The notes under the pieces: model-generated
Told to the model about the DNA's origin: nothing
What the model saw: the letters and a program-made list of their open reading frames with translations, nothing else
The model's database searches: none
Translations under genes and position numbers: made by a program
Origin: an uncultured Bacteroides sp.
Lineage (GTDB): Bacteria > Bacteroidota > Bacteroidia > Bacteroidales > Bacteroidaceae
Assembly: GCF_910586915.1 (NCBI RefSeq)
Contig: NZ_CAJULN010000042.1
Coordinates: 1 to 23,334 of the forward strand
DNA: 23,334 nt
Direction: 5' to 3'
In this document: piece by piece, positions 8,529-16,218 of the stretch
Numbering within the stretch: the stretch's first letter is position 1
How the letters are laid out: each line of letters begins with the position of its first letter

Positions 8529-8560
8529 TTTCTAAATAATAAGAGAAATTCCTACCTTTG
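8529..8560 (+). promoter_or_regulatory. prs promoter (Bacteroides -33/-7 type)
   Basis: TACCTTTG at 8553-8560 is an exact TAnnTTTG -7 box. TTTC at 8529-8532 sits 20 bp upstream, at the normal -33 spacing (consensus TTTG). A start of transcription near 8567 would leave a leader of about 33 nt before the prs ATG at 8600. Confidence 0.65.
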
Positions 8561-8599
8561 CAGGCAAATTAACAAATAGGTAAAAACATCTATTATAAA

Positions 8600-9538
8600 A
8601 TGAGCGAAAAAGCACCCTTTATGGTATTCTCGGGAACAAACTCGAGATATCTTGCAGAAAAAATCTGCGCAAGCCTGAATTGCCCTTTGGGAAATATGAA
8701 CATCACCCACTTTGCCGACGGCGAATTTGCGGTTTCATATGAAGAATCAATTCGTGGAGCACACGTATTTCTGGTTCAGTCGACTTTCCCAAACTCAGAC
8801 AACTTAATGGAACTTCTCTTGATGATTGATGCAGCAAAGCGTGCATCAGCAAAGAGTGTTGTAGCTGTAATCCCTTATTTCGGATGGGCTCGTCAGGATA
8901 GAAAAGACAAACCCCGTGTTTCTATCGGAGCTAAATTGGTAGCCGATCTGCTTTCTGTTGCAGGTATCGACCGCTTGATTACTATGGATTTGCACGCAGA
9001 TCAGATTCAGGGATTCTTCAACATCCCGGTAGATCACCTGTATGCATCGGCCGTGTTCCTCCCCTACATCCAATCATTAAATTTAGAGAATCTGGTAATT
9101 GCCACGCCGGACGTAGGCGGTTCAAAACGTGCAAGCACTTTCTCCAAATATCTCGGTGTACCATTGGTACTCTGCAATAAATCACGCGAGAAAGCAAATG
9201 AAGTTGCTTCCATGCAAATTATCGGTGATGTAAAAGGTAAAAACGTTGTATTGGTTGACGATATTGTAGACACAGCAGGCACAATCACTAAAGCTGCCAA
9301 TATCATGATGGAAGCCGGAGCAGCGTCTGTACGTGCTATTGCCAGCCATTGTGTAATGTCCGATCCGGCTTCTTTCCGCGTACAGGAATCCGGTTTGGCA
9401 GAAATGGTATTTACCGACAGCATCCCTTATACCAAGAAATGCGCAAAAGTAAAACAGTTAAGCATTGCCGATATGTTTGCTGAAACCATCAAACGCGTCA
9501 TGAACAACGAATCTATCAGTTCGCAATATATTATCTAA
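8600..9538 (+). CDS. prs: Ribose-phosphate pyrophosphokinase (PRPP synthetase)
   Basis: A 312-residue cytosolic enzyme making PRPP from ribose 5-phosphate and ATP, for purine, pyrimidine, histidine, tryptophan and NAD synthesis. Family landmarks: FSGTNSRYLAEKI (10-22), FADGEF (38-43), the ATP-loop region PYFGWARQDRKD (92-103), TMDLHADQIQGFF (128-140, with catalytic-loop H132), and the PRPP-binding loop VVLVDDIVDTAGTI (216-229). Length matches class I enzymes (about 310-320). It stands alone on the plus strand, divergent from the sensor-kinase operon and convergent with the MORN gene. It has an exact -7 box upstream and a terminator 44 nt downstream. Confidence 0.97.
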   Translation: MSEKAPFMVFSGTNSRYLAEKICASLNCPLGNMNITHFADGEFAVSYEESIRGAHVFLVQSTFPNSDNLMELLLMIDAAKRASAKSVVAVIPYFGWARQDRKDKPRVSIGAKLVADLLSVAGIDRLITMDLHADQIQGFFNIPVDHLYASAVFLPYIQSLNLENLVIATPDVGGSKRASTFSKYLGVPLVLCNKSREKANEVASMQIIGDVKGKNVVLVDDIVDTAGTITKAANIMMEAGAASVRAIASHCVMSDPASFRVQESGLAEMVFTDSIPYTKKCAKVKQLSIADMFAETIKRVMNNESISSQYII

Positions 9539-9581
9539 AATAAACAGGGATATTCAGTAAATGTCCCTGTCTCTATAAATC

Positions 9582-9625
9582 AAGAGAAAAGTCTTACTTT
9601 GCGTGAGCTTTTCTCTTATTTTTTT
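9582..9625 (+). terminator. prs intrinsic terminator
   Basis: AAGAGAAAAG (9582-9591) pairs with CTTTTCTCTT (9608-9617) and is followed by A and seven T (9619-9625). It is 44 nt past the prs stop and oriented for plus-strand transcripts. Confidence 0.85.
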
Positions 9626-9698
9626 CCGGCTTGTTCATTTTCTCTTTCGCTGCCATCTGCATCATCAACGATATATATCACATTGACAATCATTTAGA

Positions 9699-9830
9699 GT
9701 TTCCGGCTATTTCCTGCGATGGAAACGGTCGTATCCACGTATGGGAACGAGTGTGTCAATGCGTGGAAACGGTCGTGTCAATGCGATGACACAGGCGTTT
9801 CGTATAAAGCAACCAATCGTTTCCTGTATA
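9699..9830. repeat. Array of six degenerate 22-bp repeats (array I)
   Basis: Six consecutive units of exactly 22 bp start at 9699, 9721, 9743, 9765, 9787 and 9809. Unit form is roughly GGAAAC-N4-GTTTCC-N6, an imperfect dyad followed by a spacer. In all six units, position 6 is C, position 12 is T and positions 14-15 are TC. The units at 9721 and 9765 share GGAAACGGTCGT. Flanking DNA does not continue the pattern. There are no genes here, and the function is unknown. Confidence 0.75.
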
Positions 9831-9841
9831 AGTAAAGATAC

Positions 9842-9878
9842 AAAAAAGGCAACTGACTCGCAATGAATCAGTTGCCTT
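9842..9878 (-). terminator. MORN-gene intrinsic terminator
   Basis: AAGGCAACTGA (9846-9856) pairs perfectly with TCAGTTGCCTT (9868-9878). Read on the minus strand, the hairpin is followed by six T (plus-strand A at 9842-9847, partly within the stem). It is 31 nt past the stop of the MORN-repeat gene. Confidence 0.85.
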
Positions 9879-9908
9879 AAATCTTATTATTTCAGGAATA
9901 TCCCTGTT

Positions 9909-11078
9909 TTATTGAAGCCTTCCCAATTTATAGGTTCCTTTTTTAATAACCTTTCCATCTCTGTCAGTTTCTACAAAAGGGCCATCTTTCTTTCCTTGTT
10001 TGAAAAATCCGTCAAAACGATTACCGTTTTTATCGATTTGTATTCCTTTTCCTTCTTCCAATCCATCCACAAAACCACCTTTGTATTGCATACCGGTAAC
10101 AGTTTTCAACGTACCTTCACCATTCGGACGGTTGTCCTTCCAATCACCCTCATATACATCTCCATTGTTCCATTTATAAACGCCCTTGCCTTCACGCTTA
10201 TTATTTTTCCAGTCACCTTCATACACAGCCCCGTTCGACCATGTGAAAGTACCCTTACCGTCTTGCATACCATCTTTGAAATTGCCTACATATTTATCGC
10301 CGTTGGCGTGATAGTAGACTCCTTCACCCGTACGTTCACCTAAAAGATAAGAACCTTCATACCGATCACCTGTATGAAAAAAATATGTGCCTTTGCCATG
10401 TTGAATATCATCCGCCCAGTCGCCTTCATATTTATCTCCATTGGTGTATTCAAATACTCCTTTGCCGTGGCGCACATCGTCTTTCCAGTCACCTTCATAT
10501 TTGCAGCCGTCATCCCAATTCATGGAACCCTTGCCGTTCTTCTTGTCATTCTTCCAATGTCCTGTATACTTTGCACCATTCTCCCAAGTATAAGAGCCTT
10601 TGCCTTCGCGTTTATCATTAGCCCAGTGGCCTACATACAAATCGCCGTTGTGATAATACATCGTTCCTTCACCATGCTGATAATCCTGAAACCACATACC
10701 ATCATAACGATTATTATTCATAAAATAATAAATTCCATTGCCATGCTGCTGGTCCTGAAACCACTGTCCCTCATACTTCTCTCCGTCAGGAAACATATAG
10801 ATACCATACCCTTCACGCTTCCCCTTTACATATTCTCCCTGGTAAACATCGCCATTTTTAAAGACCGTCTTTCCTTTTCCATTCGGTTTACGTCCCTTCA
10901 TTTCACCTATATAGGCGCTGCCATCCTTAAAAGTATAGTTACCAATCTTTACTTCAGTAGAAAATGTATCTTTTATTTTTCCGAAAAATCCGCCTTTTTT
11001 CCCTTCATTCTCTTGCGCCATTGCTCCCGATTGTGAAAAGAGAGCCAATAAAAGTGTAGTATATAGATATTTCCTCAT
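9909..11078 (-). CDS. Secreted MORN-repeat protein (14 repeats)
   Basis: A 389-residue protein with a Sec signal peptide (MRKYLYTTLLLALFSQSGAMA, cleavage before QEN) and a short linker. From about residue 56, 14 MORN units of about 23 residues run almost to the C-terminus, each of the form Y-x-G-x-(W/F/Y)-x5-(H/E/N)-G-x-G. MORN repeats form an elongated beta-hairpin stack; in other proteins they bind lipids or proteins or act as scaffolds. There is no enzymatic domain. The repeats are regular, with the last two less conserved (FDGFFKQGKKDGPF). The location should be periplasm or outer membrane. A -7 box lies at 11118-11125 and a terminator at 9842-9878, so it is probably a single-gene unit downstream of the M16 gene. 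The role is unknown. Confidence 0.93.
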   Translation of the reverse strand: MRKYLYTTLLLALFSQSGAMAQENEGKKGGFFGKIKDTFSTEVKIGNYTFKDGSAYIGEMKGRKPNGKGKTVFKNGDVYQGEYVKGKREGYGIYMFPDGEKYEGQWFQDQQHGNGIYYFMNNNRYDGMWFQDYQHGEGTMYYHNGDLYVGHWANDKREGKGSYTWENGAKYTGHWKNDKKNGKGSMNWDDGCKYEGDWKDDVRHGKGVFEYTNGDKYEGDWADDIQHGKGTYFFHTGDRYEGSYLLGERTGEGVYYHANGDKYVGNFKDGMQDGKGTFTWSNGAVYEGDWKNNKREGKGVYKWNNGDVYEGDWKDNRPNGEGTLKTVTGMQYKGGFVDGLEEGKGIQIDKNGNRFDGFFKQGKKDGPFVETDRDGKVIKKGTYKLGRLQ

Positions 11079-11117
11079 TTATTTCAGTCGTTATTCTTTT
11101 TAGATTTACAATTTGGA

Positions 11118-11125
11118 CAAAGATA
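11118..11125 (-). promoter_or_regulatory. Putative -7 box for the MORN gene
   Basis: The minus strand reads TATCTTTG, an exact TAnnTTTG, 39 bp upstream of the MORN ATG. No convincing -33 TTTG is seen. It suggests transcription separate from the PBP1a-folK-kdsB-M16 cluster. Confidence 0.5.
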
Positions 11126-11163
11126 CAATTTCTCTCCCATAAGTTCCTCTATAAAAGAGCAAA

Positions 11164-12447
11164 TTATGACATCTTTTTACCTGCGATGACCTCTTTTAAT
11201 GTCTCTTTGCACAAATAGCGCTGTGCCAAATCCTGTATATCCGCAGGAGTAATCTCATTCACAGCGCGCAGGGAACGGGAGAAATAATCATCTGTCAAAC
11301 CGGAAGTAGCAATAAATATCCACGCATCCGAAAGAGAGAAAGGTGATTCATAACTACGACACATCTCACCCAACATATAGTTGCGCACCATCGTCAACTC
11401 CTCAACCGACACCTGTTCCTGATGCAATTTGTCTATTTCATGGTACACCTCTTGAATCAACGGTTCCACATATTCATTATCCGTTTCTGTCGAGACAAAT
11501 AAAACTCCACTGTCAGGATAAAACATGATACCTGCCGAGATGCCATAAGTATATCCCTTTTCTTCACGGATATTAGACATCAGACGGCTACCGAAATACC
11601 CACCGAACAAAGTCATCAGCACACGCAATTTAGGATAATCCGTATGTTCACGAGTGATGGTGGTGCATCCCATTTTCACCGCACTCTGCATAGCGTCCTC
11701 ACGTTCCGTAAAAATCCTTTTTTCTGAAACGGCAGCAAAAGGAAAACTCTTTTTGGGAATCTGCAATTGATGTTGCCCGAACGGAGTTCCGAAAGTATCT
11801 GTCACCCGGCAGATAATATCCTCTGTCACCTTACCGGACAAAAAGATAGAACAATTGCCCGAATGATAATACCGCTCATAAAAATCACGAAGCACTTCCG
11901 GAGTAATGGTATTATAATCCTCCTCCATTACTATTTTGCCACATGGATGCTGCTCTCCATACAGAGATTTCAAAAGACTACGATGCGCCAAGAAATCAAC
12001 TTTGGAAGAGTTAACCAAATATTGTTGAATATTCGTATCCAAGATTGTCCGTAATTCCTTTTCGGGAAAAAGCGGCTCTTTAATCATAGACTCCACCAAT
12101 TCTAATGTCTTCGCCAAATATTTATTCAACGAATAAACAGTAATATAGGCATATTCCGAAGAACTGGACAATTCCAACCACGATCCATAATAATCCAACT
12201 TTTCGGCAATGGCAGCCGCCGTATATTTCGCAGTACCTTCGCGAAGCATCCGATTGGTAAACAAAGCTTGCAACTTCTGCGACTGTTGCCACCGCCCTCC
12301 GGCAAAAAGTATATCCATACGCACTACATTTTGTTCACCGGCATTGATAACAGTCAATGGAATACCGTTCGGCAAAACAGTCCGTACAGGAGTAAGTATC
12401 TGAAAGTTTTTCAGGGTTTGTATTTCTGGTTGTATCGTGCGATCCAT
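11164..12447 (-). CDS. M16-family peptidase homologue lacking the zinc motif
   Basis: A 427-residue protein with the M16 (pitrilysin-like) two-lobe layout: LPNGIPLTVI (25-34), DILFAGGRW (45-53), REGT (69-72), and the C-terminal-lobe signature FGGYFGSRLMSNIREEKGYTYG (281-302). Active members carry HxxEH in the first lobe; here the aligned stretch is ALFTNR (61-66), so both His and the Glu are absent. The R294/Y299-Y301 element, typical of the non-catalytic partner in heterodimeric M16B proteases, is present. It is therefore probably a substrate-binding or partner subunit, or has another role; no catalytic partner is encoded next to it. There is no signal peptide. It starts only 3 nt after kdsB ends, implying co-transcription. 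Confidence 0.9.
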   Translation of the reverse strand: MDRTIQPEIQTLKNFQILTPVRTVLPNGIPLTVINAGEQNVVRMDILFAGGRWQQSQKLQALFTNRMLREGTAKYTAAAIAEKLDYYGSWLELSSSSEYAYITVYSLNKYLAKTLELVESMIKEPLFPEKELRTILDTNIQQYLVNSSKVDFLAHRSLLKSLYGEQHPCGKIVMEEDYNTITPEVLRDFYERYYHSGNCSIFLSGKVTEDIICRVTDTFGTPFGQHQLQIPKKSFPFAAVSEKRIFTEREDAMQSAVKMGCTTITREHTDYPKLRVLMTLFGGYFGSRLMSNIREEKGYTYGISAGIMFYPDSGVLFVSTETDNEYVEPLIQEVYHEIDKLHQEQVSVEELTMVRNYMLGEMCRSYESPFSLSDAWIFIATSGLTDDYFSRSLRAVNEITPADIQDLAQRYLCKETLKEVIAGKKMS

Positions 12448-12450
12448 AAA

Positions 12451-13203
12451 CTATTCTCTATTCTTCAAAAATTCTTCAGCGTGTTCCAAATCTTGAGGGG
12501 TGTCAATTCCAATTGTCTCCACATCGCTGATTCCTACTTTTATCTTATATCCGTTTTCCAACCAGCGAAGCTGCTCCAGCGATTCAGCAATCTCAAGTGA
12601 TGACTGAGGAAGAGCGGTAATCTCTTTTAGCACCTCTGTGCGATAAGCATACAGCCCGATATGTTTGTAATAAGTATGTCCTTTCAACCACTCTTGTTTT
12701 TCTGCATTCCGTTGATAAGGAATGATAGAACGGCTGAAATAAAGCGCATTCCAGTTAGCATTCACCACCACCTTCGGAGAATTTACGTTTTCGAGGGCTA
12801 CAAACGGTTCGTCAGCAGTAAATGGCTTTACCAATGTAGCTATTTGAGTGGTCAGGTCATTAAAACAATTCTTCACAGCATTCAACTGCGAAGGCTGGAT
12901 AAAAGGTTCATCTCCTTGTATATTGACAACGACATCATAGTCTCCGCCAATCTTAGTACAGGCTTCGTAGCAACGGTCAGTGCCACTCTTATGATGCACA
13001 GAGGTCATTACTACCTTACCTCCAAAAGCCTTGACCGCCGCTTCAATTCGTTCGTCATCGGTAGCCACATATGCATCATCCAAGACACCCGACACCTGTT
13101 CATACACACGTTGTATTACTGTTTTCCCACCCAACATAGCCAACGGTTTCGCCGGGAAACGCGTGGATGCATAACGGGCAGGGATTATTCCGAGAAATTT
13201 CAT
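12451..13203 (-). CDS. kdsB: 3-deoxy-manno-octulosonate cytidylyltransferase
   Basis: A 250-residue cytosolic enzyme that activates KDO as CMP-KDO for lipid A core assembly. It shows the nucleotidyltransferase P-loop-like start IIPARYASTRFPAKPL (6-21), ATDDERI (47-53), SGTDR (73-77), the metal-binding VVNIQGDEPFI (92-102) and a C-terminal region ending ETIGIDTPQDLEHAEEFL, a strong family signature. Length matches the E. coli enzyme (248). It lies 8 nt after the folK-like gene and 3 nt before the M16 gene, in a tight minus-strand cluster that begins with PBP1a. The cluster thus joins two envelope-building functions. Confidence 0.97.
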   Translation of the reverse strand: MKFLGIIPARYASTRFPAKPLAMLGGKTVIQRVYEQVSGVLDDAYVATDDERIEAAVKAFGGKVVMTSVHHKSGTDRCYEACTKIGGDYDVVVNIQGDEPFIQPSQLNAVKNCFNDLTTQIATLVKPFTADEPFVALENVNSPKVVVNANWNALYFSRSIIPYQRNAEKQEWLKGHTYYKHIGLYAYRTEVLKEITALPQSSLEIAESLEQLRWLENGYKIKVGISDVETIGIDTPQDLEHAEEFLKNRE

Positions 13204-13211
13204 ATCTGAAT

Positions 13212-13646
13212 CTATTTTAATTCTTCCAAGCCCTTCATGATATACTCCCTTTCCATTTCGTCGGGCCTTAAAATCCGATTGTCGAAAATGAGCAAATCAA
13301 TGTCCAGGCAAACTTTTTCTTTTTTCTTGTCTTCAGGAAGGCGTCCGGCAAACTTTTCAATCGTTTTCAGTTCTTCTTGTATCATCTCTTCCGTTGCTTC
13401 GGAAAAGAACTGTGCCACTTGATTGGAAAACAACGCCGGATTTTTAAAAAACAAAGGCTGCGTTTCCTGCTCGGATGTAAAACGGATAGAGGGAAATAAT
13501 TCCCTCAACCTATGCCTTGCAAGAGAGAGATTTTCCTCTCTGTTACAATTACTCCCGATACAGATAATACACTTATGCACGTGGTCTTTTTCCGATAAAA
13601 TACTATCAATTAAAGAGGTCGTCCAGTCCACTCTCTTCCACCTCAC
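13212..13646 (-). CDS. folK: HPPK-like (FolK family) protein, short
   Basis: Resembles 6-hydroxymethyl-7,8-dihydropterin pyrophosphokinase: CIICIGSNCNREENLSLARHRL (26-47), LFSNQVAQFFSEAT (72-85), and VCLDIDLLIFDNRIL (111-125) with the metal-binding D-x-D. The E. coli enzyme has 159 residues; this frame gives 144 from the ATG at 13646. That start overlaps PBP1a by 41 nt, and the first 22 residues lack family character. A GTG at 13580 (residue 23) starts exactly at the domain and leaves a 25-nt gap after PBP1a, giving 122 residues; I consider it a plausible true start. The R-x-x-W segment usual before the D-x-D is replaced by LPEDKKKEK, so it may be a divergent paralogue. kdsB follows after 8 nt. 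Confidence 0.75.
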   Translation of the reverse strand: MRWKRVDWTTSLIDSILSEKDHVHKCIICIGSNCNREENLSLARHRLRELFPSIRFTSEQETQPLFFKNPALFSNQVAQFFSEATEEMIQEELKTIEKFAGRLPEDKKKEKVCLDIDLLIFDNRILRPDEMEREYIMKGLEELK

Positions 13647-15927
13647 CTACCTGCATTTCCGAACCGGCACAAGGATCAAAACCTTCAGGAAGTTTGAATT
13701 TCTCCTCCTGACTATATCCCAGACTCCGGTCATCATACACTTTCTTCATATATTTTGCCCAAATAGGCAATGCAGCGGCGGCTCCCTGACCATAAGTCAT
13801 TGCACCAAAATGAATATCGCGTTCATCTCCGCCTACCCAGCATCCGGACACGAGTGAAGGGGTGAATCCCATAAACCAACTATCGGAATTGTCATTCGTA
13901 GTACCCGTCTTTCCACCCATATCGGCAGTAATTCCATACCGGCGTACGCGTCCGCCTGTACCTTCATTAATCACTGCACGAAGCATCACAAGCATCTTAT
14001 ATACACTCGAAGTACTCACCACTTCATCCATCTGCGGTGCGAAAGTGGAAATGATATTTCCTTCATTATCTTCTATATGGGTGACAAACAAAGGAGCTAC
14101 CCGAATACCGTTATTGGCAAAAGCCGTATATGCGCTTACCATCTCGCCGACCGATATTTCGCAAGGTCCCAAACAAAGTGACACTACCGGATCTATGGCC
14201 TTATTACGCACCCCGAAACTATGAATCAGACGCACCAATTCGTAAGGATTCAATTTACCCATCAGGTACGCAGAAATCCAGTTATCCGAGTTTGCCAAAC
14301 CCCATTTTAGAGTAACCATCTCACCATAACGTTTTTTGTTGGCATTACGTGGCGACCACGGTTCTCCGGTTTCCGTTATCAATGTCTGCTCTACGTGACG
14401 CACTAAGTCGCAGGGCGAAAAGTTGTTTTCCATTGCCAACGTATAGAGATACGGTTTGATAGTAGAACCCACCTGACGGCGACCAACCATCGCCATATCA
14501 TATTGGAAATACATATAATTCGGGCCACCCACGTAAGCTTTTACGTGTCCGTTTTGCGGACACATCGACATAAAGCCTGTACGTAAGAACGATTTATAAT
14601 AACGAATGGAGTCCATAGGCGTCATAATGGTATCCTTGTCTCCCGTCCATGAAAATACAGTCATCTCCTGCGGTGTATCGAAGGCTTTCCGTATCTCTTT
14701 CTCCGAAGCACCAGCATCCTTCATCAGCCGATAACGTTCCGTTTGTTTCATCGCTTTTGTCAGCAATTCCTTTACCCGCTCTGCCGAAATACTCCTTGCA
14801 TAAGGAGCGTTCTTACTACCCACTTTTTCTTTAAAGAACAACGGTTGTAAAAAACTCAGATGTTCTGCCACCGCCTCTTCAGCATATTGCTGCATATGCG
14901 AATTAATAGTAGTATAGATTTTCAGACCATCCGTATAAATATTATAATTGGAACCGTCTTTCTTCTTATTCTTCGCACACCATCCATACAAAGGGTCTGT
15001 CTCCCAAGCAAGAGAATCTTCATAGTATTTCTGCATCTGCCAGCCGCGATAATTGCCTTTCACCGGTTTAGATGCAGTCATTACACCACGCAAGTATTCA
15101 CGGAAATAGGTAGCCAATCCTTCTTTATGGTCTACGCGGTTATAAATCAGTTTCAACGGCAGTGCTTTCAGCGAGTCACATTCCGCTCCGGTGAGATAGC
15201 CCGCCTTCCGCATCTGTTCAAGTACCACATTCCGACGTCCGCGCGAGCGTTCGTTAAAACGAACAGGATTATACAGTGACGGATTCTTACACATTCCCAC
15301 CAGGGTAGCTGCCTGCTCTATCTTCAGTTCTTTCGGTTCGCATCCGAAGTAAGTATGTGCCGCCGTCTTAATTCCCACTGCATTGTTCAGAAAGTCGAAC
15401 TTGTTCAAATACATACTCAGAATCTCTTCCTTCGTATAGTAACGTTCCAGTTTCACGGCAATCACCCATTCTATCGGTTTTTGAAAAAGCCGTTGAAGAG
15501 TATTCCGTGCCACTTTCTCCGTAAACAACTGCTTGGCAAGCTGTTGTGACAACGTACTTCCACCACCCGCATTTTCCTGCATCAGCAATCCACGCTTCAC
15601 AAGCGCACGAAGCAGAGCTTTTACATCAATCCCCGAATGCTCCACAAAACGTACATCCTCTGTAGCAATCAGTGCATTGATAATACCGGGCGACAAATCC
15701 TTATAAGCAGTATACACACGGTTTTCCTTACTATACGACCATGTACCAAGTACCTTGCCATCTTCCGAGAAAATCTCCGTAGCAAACTTATAGCTCGGAT
15801 TCTCCAATTCCTCAACAGGAGGCATATAACCAATCCATCCCTTCGAAATAGAAACAAATATAGCAACCACTGCTACTACTCCGATTACCAATAGAATCCA
15901 AAGAATTTTTATTATTTTTCGAATCAT
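13606..15927 (-). CDS. Penicillin-binding protein 1A (bifunctional transglycosylase/transpeptidase)
   Basis: A 773-residue class A PBP polymerising and cross-linking peptidoglycan. It has an N-terminal membrane anchor (about 5-27) and a GT51 transglycosylase domain with catalytic E90 in ATEDVRFVEH and GGSTLSQQLAKQLF (122-135). The transpeptidase domain has S488-TIK491, S547-DN and K673-TGT, so all active-site motifs are intact. An insertion-like segment at about 320-440 separates the domains. The C-terminus is acidic (VGEVEESGLDDLFN). It is the first gene of a tight minus-strand cluster with folK-like, kdsB and M16 genes and has its own -7 box at 15965-15972. The next gene's ATG overlaps its end by 41 nt, or its GTG start lies 25 nt past it. 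Confidence 0.97.
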   Translation of the reverse strand: MIRKIIKILWILLVIGVVAVVAIFVSISKGWIGYMPPVEELENPSYKFATEIFSEDGKVLGTWSYSKENRVYTAYKDLSPGIINALIATEDVRFVEHSGIDVKALLRALVKRGLLMQENAGGGSTLSQQLAKQLFTEKVARNTLQRLFQKPIEWVIAVKLERYYTKEEILSMYLNKFDFLNNAVGIKTAAHTYFGCEPKELKIEQAATLVGMCKNPSLYNPVRFNERSRGRRNVVLEQMRKAGYLTGAECDSLKALPLKLIYNRVDHKEGLATYFREYLRGVMTASKPVKGNYRGWQMQKYYEDSLAWETDPLYGWCAKNKKKDGSNYNIYTDGLKIYTTINSHMQQYAEEAVAEHLSFLQPLFFKEKVGSKNAPYARSISAERVKELLTKAMKQTERYRLMKDAGASEKEIRKAFDTPQEMTVFSWTGDKDTIMTPMDSIRYYKSFLRTGFMSMCPQNGHVKAYVGGPNYMYFQYDMAMVGRRQVGSTIKPYLYTLAMENNFSPCDLVRHVEQTLITETGEPWSPRNANKKRYGEMVTLKWGLANSDNWISAYLMGKLNPYELVRLIHSFGVRNKAIDPVVSLCLGPCEISVGEMVSAYTAFANNGIRVAPLFVTHIEDNEGNIISTFAPQMDEVVSTSSVYKMLVMLRAVINEGTGGRVRRYGITADMGGKTGTTNDNSDSWFMGFTPSLVSGCWVGGDERDIHFGAMTYGQGAAAALPIWAKYMKKVYDDRSLGYSQEEKFKLPEGFDPCAGSEMQVGEVEESGLDDLFN

Positions 15928-15964
15928 ATTTTTTCTAACTTAAAAGACGCATTAAAAGAAGGTA

Positions 15965-15995
15965 CAAAGGTAGATAAAATCCAGTACTCAACCAA
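15965..15995 (-). promoter_or_regulatory. PBP1a promoter (Bacteroides type)
   Basis: The minus strand has TACCTTTG at 15972-15965, an exact TAnnTTTG and the same octamer as in front of prs. TTGG (15995-15992) lies 19 bp upstream as a weak -33. It is 37 bp from the PBP1a ATG at 15927. Confidence 0.6.
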
Positions 15996-16218
15996 CGAGT
16001 TTAATTATTATTTCAATTTTGTGTTAAATAACACGTTCCTCTCTAAACACAAAACAGGCAGGAAAAATTCCACCTATCATTCATTAGCAAACCGTATCGT
16101 ATTGCAAGATATCAATTACCGAAGCGAGGATGAGTATGATAAATAAAGAGATACCTTAATATATTAGGAAACCAAAGCAAACTAAGTTCAAAAGAAATAG
16201 AAGACTTTTACATTGCTT
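15996..16218. other. Left part of the 594-bp PBP1a-pyrB intergenic region
   Basis: No convincing gene, RNA or terminator is seen here. One plus-strand frame is open from 15895 to a TAA at 16144-16146 but has no ATG, so I do not call it a gene. The right part of the gap (from 16219) holds the inverted repeat, the 22-bp array and the pyrB promoter, listed separately. Confidence 0.6.

Larger units (their letters stand above)
9542..9909. repeat. 14-bp inverted repeat bracketing the prs/MORN intergenic region
   Basis: AAACAGGGATATTC (9542-9555) and its exact complement GAATATCCCTGTTT (9896-9909) sit right after the prs stop and at the end of the MORN reading frame (stop 9909-9911). The left arm can also form a local hairpin with TCCCTGT at 9564-9570. 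The two arms thus frame the whole 370-bp intergenic region, which contains two terminators and a 22-bp repeat array. Confidence 0.75.

Noticed and set aside
9699..9830. CRISPR array
   Set aside because: The period is 22 bp, the units are degenerate throughout with no separate unique spacers, and no cas genes are nearby.
10374..11036. 220-codon plus-strand open frame with apparent hydrophobic repeats
   Set aside because: It is antisense to the MORN gene; its regularity is a mirror of the 69-bp MORN repeat period.
15895..16146. Open plus-strand frame of 83 codons ending in RSEDEYDK
   Set aside because: It has no ATG (one internal GTG), overlaps the PBP1a start and promoter, and resembles no family I know. 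Chance is more likely.
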